Assembly (NCBI GenBank): GCA_002104935.1
Contig: MCGT01000003.1
Coordinates: forward strand, 744,001 to 808,000
DNA: 64,000 nucleotides
Reading direction: 5' to 3'
Source of the DNA: Hesseltinella vesiculosa
Lineage: Eukaryota; Mucoromycota; Mucoromycetes; Mucorales; Cunninghamellaceae
How positions within the stretch are numbered: the first letter of the stretch is position 1; every line of letters begins with the position of its first letter. A model generated the notes under the pieces. That model worked only from the letters and a program-made list of their open reading frames with translations, had not been told where the DNA came from and searched no databases. Positions 23,707 through 33,491 of this stretch are shown one piece after another. Position numbers and translations under genes: made by a program.

Positions 23707-24230
23707 GATGAAGTCAAATTAAAGAAAAGAAAAAGAAAACAAAAAACAAGGCGGGGTGTCACAACTGTGACGGAAAAAATTTTCGCTGGGCAGGGGCACC
23801 AGCTGCTGCTGGCCATGACCATTTCTTGTTGGAAATTCATGGGCAGGCTTCACACGCTCCAGTTAACCTGGCCAGCCAATCAACGGCCTTAATCCATCCC
23901 ATATGAAAAAAGTGAACTTTAACGCCTCGTTCTTGAGTCATGGACCATGCCTCTCCCTGTACTTTAGCTGTCATTCACATAAAAAGGCTTCTTTTCTTCA
24001 CCGACACTTCCCACGGACGCAATGCCTTTTTATTTTATTTTATTTCATCCTACGTGGATGTGTCATGAAGATCAATCCGCACGCACCAAATTTGGAAAAT
24101 CTAACGCTGGCGCATCTCGAAAAGTTTTTCACGCTTTGGCTAGTCTTAACTTTTTTTTTTCTTTTTTTTCAATACTCTTCTTTTTCTTTCTCTTGTTTTT
24201 TTTATAAACAACATATTCTGATTACACAAC
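23707..24230. promoter_or_regulatory. COX8 / LYS9 divergent promoter with a GCN4-type site
   Basis: The 524 bp separate the two start codons. TGAGTCA at 23934-23940 is a perfect Gcn4/CPC1 core, 291 bp upstream of the LYS9 start and 228 bp upstream of COX8. Long T-rich pyrimidine tracts occupy 24150-24200, just before LYS9. The same heptamer stands in the ARG5,6/ARG1 promoter, which supports general amino-acid control of LYS9. The motif is seen; the binding is inferred. Confidence 0.6.
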
Positions 24231-25976
24231 ATGTCTGAAAAGTAAGTGTCATAAGTGAGATGGACAGCCAAGGTGGCATGGACAGACATCTTATCACGCT
24301 TGCACGCTTTGACAGGAAGATCCTCTTGCTTGGTTCTGGCTTTGTGGCCGCTCCTTCTGTTGAATACTTGGTGCGTCGTCCCGAAAACAAGGTGACTATC
24401 GGTAAGGCAAAAATCAAGCTACAGCTTATCGCAAAAAGTGAAAAGCGGCGTCTGACGTTCTTCTCATTTTTTGACACGGACCGTGTGAATTCCAGCCAGT
24501 CGCCGCCTTGCCAACGCTCAAGCTTTGGCTCAAAAGTACCCTGGCACCGTGGCCGTGACGTGCGATATCAATGATGAAAAGGCCATCGAAGACTTGGTTG
24601 CTCAACACGATCTTGTTATCAGGTAAACGCTTGGCGGGTCTGTACAACCAAGAGGGGCTCTGACACCTGTCATTTTTTTTTCTCACCCAGCTTGATTCCA
24701 TACATCTACCACGCTTTGGTGATCAAGGCTGCCATCAAACACAAGAAGAATGTTGTCACCACCTCTTATGTGTCCCCTGCCATGATGGAATATGACCAAG
24801 CGTAAGTCGTTTATCAACCATCCACCGCGGCTCATTCTCTTGCTAGTGCCAAGGACGCCGGTATCACGGTCATGAACGAAATTGGTTTGGATCCTGGTAT
24901 TGATCACTTGTATGCTGTGCGTACCATTGAAGAAGTCCACCAAAAGGAAGGCAAGGTAAGTTCCCCTTCTTGATTGGTTGTCGGCCTTTGCTCACTGTGT
25001 TGCGTCAGATGATGGAATTCATCTCCTTCTGCGGTGGTTTGCCTGCTCCTGAAGACTCTAACAACCCCTTTGGCTACAAATTCTCTTGGTCTGCTCGTGG
25101 TGTGTTGCTGGCCTTGAACAACACCGCCAAGTACCTGGAAAACGGCAAGGTGGTGGAAGTGTCTGGGACCGCCTTGATGGACTCCGCCCGTAAGCTGCCC
25201 ACCGGCTACCCCGGCTTTGCCTTTGTTGGCTATGGCAACCGCGACTCTACACCTTATGACAAGCGGTAAGTTTCGGACACGTAGACGAGGATGGGGAATT
25301 GACCTCTGACCCATACACTCGTAGCTACCACATCCCTGAAGCCACCACCATCATCCGTGGTACTCTCCGTTACGACGGCTTCTGTCAATTTGCCAAGGCT
25401 CTTTTCAAGCTTGGCTTCTTGTCTGAACAACCCTTGGCTCACTTGGCTGCTGACGCCTCTGACATTGCCTGGAACCAAGTAGTGGCCCAAGCCTCGGGCG
25501 CCTCTTCCACCAATGCCGACGATCTCCGTGCTGCCATCATTGCCAAGTGTGATCTTGCGAACGACCCCAACCAAACCGCCATTCTCGATGGCATGCGCTG
25601 GATCGGTTTCTTCACCGACAACAAGGTGCACCGTGGTGGCAACCTTTTAGATACCTTGTGCGCCACCTTGGAAGAAAAGATGCAGTACGAAGAAGGCGAA
25701 CGTGACATGATTTTCTTGCAACACCGCTTTGAAATCGAATGGAAGGACGGCTCCAAGGAAACCCGTACGTCCACCTTGGTTGAATTTGCTGATCCCAACG
25801 GTTTCCAAGCCATGGCCAAGACTGTTGGTGTGCCTTGTGGTATTGCCACCCAGCTGATCCTCGATGGCAAGCTCACCAAAACCGGTGTCATTGCTCCCAT
25901 GTCCTCGGATATCAACGATCCTATCATTGAGCTTCTTGAAAAGGAAGGCATTGGTATGATTGAAAAGGTCTTGTAA
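24231..25976 (+). CDS. LYS9: Saccharopine dehydrogenase (NADP+, L-glutamate-forming)
   Basis: Seven exons close in phase: 24231-24241, 24316-24401, 24496-24622, 24691-24801, 24847-24955, 25009-25265 and 25325-25976, giving 450 residues. The first exon is only 11 nt. The N-terminus has the Rossmann motif KILLLGSGFVAAPSVEYL. Downstream landmarks are HDLVISLIPYIYHALVIKAA, NEIGLDPGIDHLYA and FISFCGGLPAPEDSNNPFGY. The enzyme makes saccharopine from aminoadipate semialdehyde and glutamate, the next-to-last step of the fungal alpha-aminoadipate lysine pathway. Length matches yeast Lys9 (about 446). The promoter shared with COX8 carries a GCN4-type heptamer. No anomalies in the coding sequence. Confidence 0.96.
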
Positions 25977-26225
25977 GTTTCTATGCTTTAGAATAAAAGT
26001 AATAAAGGGAAGGCTATTCCCATTTGTGTCTAAAAAAAACCAGACAGGAGGCAGAAAAGTTGGGAATAGGATGTTTTCAATTTTGGCGTCCGACGCTGTG
26101 AAAACGTTCTGCCGGCGAAAAGGCGCTGGAAAAAAAAAAAAAAAAAAGTTTTTTCAGTTTTCCCGCTCGCTTTTTTTTTTTTTGTTTTCTTTTTCGTTAT
26201 CACCCCTCCACACATTTTCGTGAAC

Positions 26226-27735
26226 ATGTTCTTGTCTCGCACTGCTGCTACTGCTATCAAGGTGAACGCTTTGTCTTCTATCAAGGTAAGTGTCTAGTAC
26301 CATTGTAGAGGCGAGGATCCAAAAGAAGCAAGATCCATGGATGAGAAGCACTGGGCGATATTGGGAAAACGACGGGCTTTTTCAATCAACTCACCGTGCT
26401 TATTTAATCTAAATAGGCCAATGCCATGCGCTCTATCACCACCGCTACTCCTTCCTTGACGCAAGCCTTCAGCGCCCAAAAGAATGAAAATGTAAGCATC
26501 ACTAAAAAAAAAAAAATGTCGGGCGACAACCATCTCAACGCTTTTTTTTTTCTGCTAGGGCAACTACTTGGTGACCATGATTCCTGGTGATGGTATCGGT
26601 CCTGAAATCTCCAACTCGGTCAAGAAGATCTTTGCTGCTGCCAAGACCCCCATTGAATGGGAAGAAGTCGATGTCACTCCCATCATTGTCGAAGGTAAGT
26701 CAATGGCGTAGACGGAACGCAGGCGACTCACCCTTCCCGACTAGGTAAAACTGCCATTCCTCAAGAAGCCATTGACAGCGTGCGCAAGAGCACCGTTGCT
26801 CTCAAGGGTCCTCTGGCCACCCCCATTGGTAAGGGCCACGTGTCATTGAACTTGACTCTCCGCCGTACCTTCAACCTGTACGCCAACGTCCGTCCCTGTC
26901 GCTCTGTTGCTGGCTACAAGACCCCCTATGAAGATGTCAACACCGTCTTGATCCGTGAAAACACCGAAGGTGAATACTCTGGCATTGAACACGAAGTCGT
27001 CGACGGTGTCGTCCAATCTATCAAGTTGATCACCAAGGAAGCCTCTGAACGTGTTGCCCGCTATGCCTTCACCTATGCCGAAACCGTCGGCCGTGACCGT
27101 GTCACTGCTGTCCACAAGGCCAACATCATGAAGCTTGCCGATGGTCTCTTCTTGGACGTCTGTCGCCAAGTCTCCAAGGAATTCCCCAACATCAAGTTTG
27201 ACGAAGTCCTTTTGGATCGTGCCTGTCTCCACATCACCTCCGACCCCTCCTTGTACGCCGATACCGTCATGGTCATGCCCAACTTGTATGGTGATATCTT
27301 GTCTGACATGTGCGCTGGTTTGATCGGTGGTCTTGGTTTGACTCCCTCTGGTAACATTGGTCGTGATGCCTCCATCTTTGAAGCCGTCCACGGTACTGCT
27401 CCCGATATCGCCGTAAGCCTGTCTGCTTTTGTCTTTTCTGGTCTCTCACCTTTTTTTTTTCTCCTCTTAGGGTAAGGACAAGGCCAACCCCACTGCCTTG
27501 TTGTTGTCTGGTATCATGATGTTGCGTCACATGCGTTTGATGGAACAAGCTGCCAATGTTGAACAAGCTGTCTTCAAGACCATTGCTGAAGGCAAGGCCT
27601 TGACTGCTGATTTGGGCGGCCGTGCCTCCAACACCCAATTCACCGACGCTGTCATTGCTGTAAGTTCATATATGAAAGATAATAATAATTGGAGGAGGTT
27701 GCTCACTCGTTTTTTTTTTCCAGAACTTGCATTAG
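26226..27735 (+). CDS. IDH2: NAD+-dependent isocitrate dehydrogenase, catalytic (IDH2-type) subunit
   Basis: Six exons close in phase: 26226-26285, 26417-26491, 26559-26694, 26745-27412, 27471-27659 and 27724-27735, giving 379 residues. A mitochondrial presequence ([16 protein letters not shown]...) is spread over two exons. The beta-decarboxylating dehydrogenase core has [11 protein letters not shown], the substrate loop [28 protein letters not shown] and [35 protein letters not shown] is closer to the catalytic Idh2 / IDH3A type than to the regulatory Idh1 type. The enzyme is allosteric TCA-cycle IDH in the mitochondrial matrix and supplies 2-oxoglutarate. The last exon encodes only NLH plus stop in 12 nt. 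Its stop is 131 bp from that of the convergent J-protein gene. Confidence 0.94.
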
Positions 27736-27865
27736 ATGTCACCTTTCCCCTCCCTTTTATACTTTCCATTCATTTCATTTCGTTGTCTCCATCCCCCCCC
27801 CCTCAGCCATTTGTGTTGAATCAAACCCCCAAGGAATAAATAACCATTTTTATTTTGCCATAGAC

Positions 27866-28528
27866 TCAATCTGTTTTTCGTTTCTTCTTGCCTTTGTTTA
27901 AGAAGCTGCGCCAGCTATTGACGCGTTGCTGTCTTGTGTCCTCCCATTGCTTGTCTTGTTCAATCTTGCGCTTGCGATCCACAGCCGCCTGTTCCTTTTG
28001 TCGGGCTTCTTCACCTTCTTTCTCCATCTCCCGCTTCAGCAGCTTTCGTCGTTTGAGCTCATGTTCCACCAGCAGCTGTTTGAGCTTGCGCTGGACATTC
28101 TGTTGGCCTTGGGCGGTTGCTAAAAACGGATACTCGGCCTTGTCGACAATGTCAATCGAACATTCATCGTCATACTTCACCGACGTCACATGCACCTTCT
28201 GCCCCTTTTCCTTGATCAGGTCGACCTTGGCTTCCAGGATCATCTCCATCAAAAACAACAGCCGGCCCTTTTCGTTCAATGCTGATTCTGCCTGCTTCAG
28301 TCGAGTAAATGCCTCGGGGGCATCTTTGTGCTTGACCTTGTCTGGATGGATCTTGAGTGATTTCTTGCGGTACGCCAGCTTGAGATCTTTGGCTGTCGGC
28401 ACCTCATATGGCATCTCCAGAATCCCAAATGGATCCAGCTTGAATGCACCCATGATCCGCTCTATTTCCAGATGTTTTTCCGATTCAGACACATATCGGC
28501 TAATATCAATGTCGTCAGCTTCTGACAT
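27866..28528 (-). CDS. DnaJ-domain protein, DNAJC8/Spf31-like
   Basis: A single exon of 220 residues. The J domain spans about residues 30-90: DPFGILEMPYEVPTAKDLKL, then AYRKKSLKIHPDKVKHKDAP with the diagnostic HPD, then FTRLKQAESALNEK. A long basic, charged helix follows (KRRKLLKREMEKEGEEARQK), ending NSWRSFLNKGKKKRKTD. That layout, with a J domain near the N-terminus and a long basic helical C-terminus, is that of DNAJC8 and fission yeast Spf31, linked to the spliceosome. The C-terminal KKKRK is a probable nuclear signal. The gene is divergent from PPIL4, with a long poly-T tract between them. Confidence 0.88.
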   Translation of the reverse strand: MSEADDIDISRYVSESEKHLEIERIMGAFKLDPFGILEMPYEVPTAKDLKLAYRKKSLKIHPDKVKHKDAPEAFTRLKQAESALNEKGRLLFLMEMILEAKVDLIKEKGQKVHVTSVKYDDECSIDIVDKAEYPFLATAQGQQNVQRKLKQLLVEHELKRRKLLKREMEKEGEEARQKEQAAVDRKRKIEQDKQWEDTRQQRVNSWRSFLNKGKKKRKTD

Positions 28529-28668
28529 TTATGTTGTCAATGATTTACACAAAAAGGGAGAGAAAAGATGAGGCCACTATGCCGCTCCTTTTTTTTTTTT
28601 TTTTTTTTTTGGTTGTTTTCTTTTTTTTTTTTTCTTACTTTTTCTTTTGTTCCGCAACACGTATACCA

Positions 28669-30156
28669 ATGGTAAGCTTGGACAGCGAAGCGAGGACAGG
28701 ATGGGTTGAGGACAAAATGAAAAGTCTACAGCATTCATCATGACTTTTTCCTACATAGTCTGTGCTGCTCGAAACATCGCTGGGGGATATTGTGATTGAT
28801 CTGTATACGGAGGAATGCCCTAGGACATGCCTGAACTTTTTGAAGCTATGCAAGATCAAGTACTACAACTATGCACCATTCTACAATGTTCAACGGGGCT
28901 TCATGGCCCAAACTGGCGATCCTTCTGGCAAAGGAGATGGCGGCTCATCGATCTTTGGGATCCTTCATGGCGACAAGGACCGCTTCTTTCCCGCCGAGAT
29001 TCAACCTCACCTCAAACATAACCGCAAGGGCACCGTGTCCATGGCCATGTCGGGTGGCACCGACGATGTAGGGCTCAGCGGCTCGCAATTCTTCATCACC
29101 TTGGCCGATGATCTGGATTACCTGGACGGCAAGCACACGGTGTTTGGTCGTGTCGAAGAAGGAATGGAGGTGATCGACAAGCTAAACGAGTCCTACTGCG
29201 ACGCCCAAGGCCGACCCTTCCGGGACATCCGCATCCGCCACACCGTGATCCTCGACGACCCTTACGATGACCCTGCCGGCTTGCAAGTCCCTGACCAGTC
29301 ACCCCTACCGACCAAAGACCAACTCGAATCAATGCGCATCGGCGAAGACGAAGACATTGAAGAGCAGGGCGACCCAGAAGAGCTGGAAAGACGCAAGCGC
29401 GCGCGCGAGGCCAAAGCCCAAGCCCTGACGCTGGAAATGGTCGGCGATCTGCCGTTTGCCGAAGTCAGGCCCCCCGAAAACGTCCTGTTCGTCTGCAAAC
29501 TCAACCCAGTCACCCGTGACGAAGACCTGGAACTGATCTTCTCCCGCTTTGGCCGCATCAACAGCTGTGAAATCATCCGCGATCGCCAAACCGGCGACTC
29601 TCTGTCCTATGCCTTTATTGAATTCGATGAACGCGAAGCTGCTGAAGAGGTATGGAATAGCGCACACGGCCCCCATCGCCACTCACTTTTTTTTTTCTTT
29701 TTCAACTGTCCCCTCTAGGCTTACTTTAAGATGCAGTCTGTGCTCATCGATGACCGACGTATCCATGTGGACTTTTCCCAGAGTGTGTCCAAGCTCCACA
29801 CCGACTGGGTCTCCAAGCGCATGGCATCCGCTGGGCAAAAAACCATGGGCGGCTTCGATTCGCTGCAGAAGCGCACCAAGTATCGCGACGCCCGTGAACG
29901 ACAGCGGGGCGACGATTATGATCTGGTCATGGACGAAGACGACCGCTCCGACCGTCGTGATCGAGATCGATCACGACGCAGCCATCGCAGCCGCTCACCC
30001 ACCCACCGCTCCGACCGCCGTTCTCGAAATGACAAGGATCGCTCTGACAAGGACCGCTCTGGCAGAGACCGCTCTGAAAGACATCGCTCAGACAGAGACA
30101 GGGATAGACATGCCCGAGATAGACACGACCGCCACGACAAGAGGCGGAGGTCGTGA
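28669..30156 (+). CDS. PPIL4: Nuclear cyclophilin with RRM and RS tail (PPIL4 family)
   Basis: Three exons, 28669-28671, 28759-29649 and 29719-30156, give 443 residues. The first exon is the ATG alone; splicing yields [20 protein letters not shown], matching the family N-terminus. The cyclophilin domain (about 2-160) has [19 protein letters not shown] and [20 protein letters not shown]. Active-site residues should be checked, since this family is often catalytically weak. A linker ([15 protein letters not shown]) leads to an RRM at about 242-320 with RNP2 LFVCKL and RNP1 LSYAFIEF. The tail has [20 protein letters not shown] and then a long R/D/S-rich segment. PPIL4-type proteins associate with spliceosomes. 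A decayed copy of its 3' part lies at 41.4 kb. The convergent neighbour is uL4m. Confidence 0.94.
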
Positions 30157-30312
30157 ATGCTCAAGTACATAAATTCACATTGCAACAAGTTAATCGAATT
30201 AATTTCATTGCGGGGATGGGTCTATCATTTACAGTGGAGGGGAAAGAGGAAAAAAAAAAAAAAAGAAGGAAAGAAAGATGGATGATATCATGAGGAAATG
30301 GGGAGGGCGGGG

Positions 30313-31195
30313 TTATTGAGGCGTCAGAGCAGCTTCCAAGATGTCAACAGCACTCTTTTCCAAAAACACCTTGTCGTACGACAGCAAATCCAGCGCGTTG
30401 GTTTCCTCGACATAGATGACTTCGCATCGGGGCAGGTTGCGGGCAGCCAATTGAAGACGGTCGTTGTCGCTGTTGATGATCATTAAAAAGGTCTGGTCTT
30501 GGTGTTGATGGGCTTCTGACAGCAACTCGGCCAGGTCACGGGTCTTGAGCGAGTCGACCGAGTCAAACGTCTCCACGATGCTCAGTTGGTCTTGGGCATA
30601 TTTTGTGCTGAGAGCCACACGCAGGCCAAAGTCTTGAACTTTACGAGGCAGCTTGGTACCAAAATCACGGGGCTTGGGACCAAAGGCAATACCACCACCG
30701 GTCATATGGGGAGCCTTGCCGTCACCCACACGAGCTTTACCGCGACCCTTTTGGGGTGCTTGCTTTTTGCTGGTACCAGCCACTTCGCTGCGGGTCTTGG
30801 TCGATTTGGTGCCTTGTCGCATGTTGTCTCGTTGCCACACCACCACTCGATGCAGAATGTCCTTTCGCAAAGGAGCCGCAAACACTGTGGAGCTGAGATT
30901 CGTAATCGATAAAGGTTCATTGGTTTTAAAATCTCGGACAAAAGCTTGGACGGTAGGTGCCAGCACTACATCAAGGCAAGCGTCAGTGGTTTCTTCTTTC
31001 ATTTCAGCGGTTTGTGTCCTACCTTTGGGGACCGAATCCTTGGCAATCGATGCAAAGGTGCGTTGGGACATCTACGAAAATAAACCAAAGGTGAGATTTT
31101 TTTTTTCTCGTCAAAAAAAGGACATCCACTTGTCCTTTGCTTACAGGCACCAATGAGCGAGATACTCGGCCAGAGAAAGTAGGAAGGATATTCAT
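30313..31195 (-). CDS. Mitochondrial ribosomal protein uL4m
   Basis: Three exons, 31195-31145, 31071-31023 and 30965-30313, give 250 residues. The N-terminus [17 protein letters not shown] is a likely mitochondrial signal. The uL4 core shows [18 protein letters not shown], the extended-loop segment [19 protein letters not shown] and [18 protein letters not shown], then the Rossmann-like C-terminal part. The second intron (31022-30966, 57 nt) is a multiple of three without a stop. A read-through form would add 19 residues. I favour removal because of good splice ends and a smoother join ([14 protein letters not shown]). It is a large-subunit mitoribosomal protein. A fragment of its 3' part seems to survive in the degraded copy near 41.82-41.87 kb. 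Confidence 0.93.
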
Positions 31196-31442
31196 GGTGG
31201 GATCAATCAAGGAACAACGGTAAAAGAAAAAGAAAAAGCTTGCCAGCTTTTTTTTTCCAGCCTTGACCCCCTGTGAGGCCGCTGCAACCCAGTGCTCACA
31301 GCTGTCAGAAAAAAAAAATAAAAGAGCGCTAACCAAGCCACCATCCTCGCTGCACCATCGTTTTTAGGAGGGCTGTCCCCACTGCATAATGCCCTCCTCG
31401 AACGTGTGGATGTGGATAGCTTGGTTTAGTGTATTTTATTTT

Positions 31443-32235
31443 TACAAATATTTGCTTAGGATTATTTTGGCCTCTTTCCCGTTGACACCTCGGTATCCTT
31501 GGCCTTGGGTTTGACAAGGGTCGACAGGTCGTTGACAGGCGCGTCAGGGTTGGAAGGTTTGGCCAGTTCTAGCTTTCCATCGTTGTTGAGCATGCCGCCA
31601 AACAGGCTCTGAGGATCACCTTGGCCTCCTTTTCGGATTCTCTCTACGTTTCAAGCTCTTGGTTCTACACAAAATAAATAAATAAAGAAAAAATCGGCCA
31701 TCCTCTCCGGCATGCCTTGTGGTCTTGCAGTTTCTTTCATATGGGGTATCAAGTGGTTGACTTCTTGGATTTCTTTCTTTGCCTCATCGGAAGGTGCTTG
31801 CACGCCTTTACCTTTACCTTTACCTTTGCCACTGCCGTTGCCAGAGCTTTGTTCTAGCGCTCGGATGCGGCCATCCAAAACTTGCACCACCTCCTTGTGC
31901 GCCAGATCTGGCAACACTACGTTGAATTTTTCTGTGAAAAGGGGGAGGGGGATAAGACAAACCTCGCATCCGTGCATCGTTCCTTCTTACCCGTTTCCAA
32001 GGACACGTCGCCAAGGCAGAGCAGGACATCGGCAAGCTTGAGTTTTGCAGCTTCGCCTTCGTCCTTTTCAAAGATAATCCGAGCAGCGTCCAGGATTTGC
32101 CAAGCAGTTTCGAAATCGTCTTGTTGGTCATCTTCGTCATCGTCCTCATCAGATTCATCGGCGGCAACCGTCGAGGTGAAAGTGGGCTGGTCGTCAAAGT
32201 GGAATCGAGGGTTACTGACGCTCACGACCATGAAA
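31443..32235 (-). pseudogene. Truncated NASP-like SHNi-TPR gene copy
   Basis: Strongly similar to the complete NASP gene at 41993-43356 but decayed. It keeps the acidic exon (TVAADESDEDDDEDDQQDDF), then EKFNVVLPDLAHK. It jumps directly to EVVQVLDGRIRALEQSS, so roughly 45 codons of the TPR region (the NEALPDLKKALEIK...SLEQMH part) are missing. The last exon reads NPDAPVNDLSTLV...TGKRPK and stops early. The first exons are absent. Upstream sequence after the conserved CCATTTGCTTCAGGGACAG changes abruptly to F-box-gene sequence at about 32290. No functional SHNi-TPR protein can be made from it. Confidence 0.8.
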
Positions 32236-32241
32236 CTACAA

Positions 32242-32650
32242 TCAGTATCGCCACCTTTTTTCGTCCCTACCATTTGCTTCAGGGACAGGAGAGGAACTTG
32301 GGCTGGAGGGGCAGGAGTTTTGGCCAGAGGAGGAAGAGGAGGCAGACCATTCGCCTGGTGTTGCTTTCCCACTCATCTCCGTCCACACGACCCGGCTTTC
32401 ATGCTTCAAACAGTTGGCACCGCTGGCAAATGCTGTATACCAGCGGCTTAACCAGCGGCTTAACCAGTTCAAAATAATCAGCTTGCTGCCGGTCGAGAGC
32501 GAGCAGTTTCCAAACCGGGTATCGACAAACGGTCTCCCGAAACAATGGCGATACCTTGCTTACCGTAATGTGCTCTTGGAACGGTAAGTAGCTTAGTATG
32601 ATTAATAACAATCCCAACGGTTGCGAGAGGAAGGCAGATCGACCTGGCGT
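32242..32650 (-). pseudogene. F-box gene fragment fused to the NASP fragment
   Basis: Residual coding sequence matches the intact F-box gene at 45339-45860. LLLIILSYLPFQEHITVSKV, CRYPVWKLLALDRQQADYFE and VVWTEM-GKATPGEWSAS are all recognisable. A frame change lies near 32395, where the frame ends in CQRCQLFEA and resumes as KHESRVVWTEM. KPLVKPLV is an internal 12-bp duplication seen as AACCAGCGGCTT repeated at about 32448-32470. The Ser/Gly-rich tail runs into sequence homologous to NASP exon 2. It is a decayed member of a local family. Confidence 0.75.
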
Positions 32651-33214
32651 TGGTTTTTTCTTCTCATTTTTATTGGTCAGTTCCTACTGGTTTCAAAAAA
32701 ACCTCTAAAGGAATTCACAGATCAGTTCTAAAGTTACACAGGGCTTTGGATTCGGTGTTTGAAAGTTTGTATTTGACACTCATGCGATGGTTGCCACCAA
32801 GACACCTTCACGAACTGGTTTGGAGCTACACAACATAAAAGAATTTTTAAAACCCAACTTGGAACATATTTCCATTTTACCCATTGCCATCCACAACTAC
32901 AACTCGTATAGTCGGGGGATATTTGTGTCTTCTGTAACACATGATACCCGTGATAGTAAATACGACACATGGACCAACAACCATAAAGACAATCACAAAC
33001 CATGGGAAGTCAGCCATTTGTAAAAAAAAAAAAAAAAAAAGATTTGTCTGGGTAATTTTTGACGCGACTATGAGAAAAAAAAGGAAAGATTATAATAAAA
33101 CATTTATTTTGTGTTAGTGCACTATTAGGGATTAAATAAAATGACTTACTACTGTGAGTGAGTGGTTTTGGTATACGTGCAGAGAAAAGAAAAAGAATGA
33201 AAAGAAAGAAAGAA

Positions 33215-33491
33215 AAATGACGCTTCTCTTTTTGGCTATTTTGTCTATCACTTCAACCCGGGTTCTTACACGCATGTCACAATTTTTCTTTTGGAACCTG
33301 ACATTAAAAAATTCAAAAGCACGCCTCTCTTCCTTCTTTTTTTCTTTACTTCCCCTTTTCGACCTTATTCATTCATGTTTCTATCAACTCAACCCAACCA
33401 TCATGACATCGCGCAACATTGGACGACTATCTAACACTGCAATTCAGCGTTACATTGAATGATACGATGTAGATGGAAACAACAACTTCCC
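33215..33491 (+). repeat. Left terminal inverted repeat of the MULE (inner part)
   Basis: This matches the reverse complement of 36911-37165, including the transposase start and first 30 codons. The match runs from GACGCTTCTCTTTTTGG through CACGCCTCTCTTCCTTC to GATGGAAACAACAACTTCCC, with scattered differences and small indels. The left copy carries the GGAAGA to GAATGA change that makes a premature stop. Confidence 0.85.
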
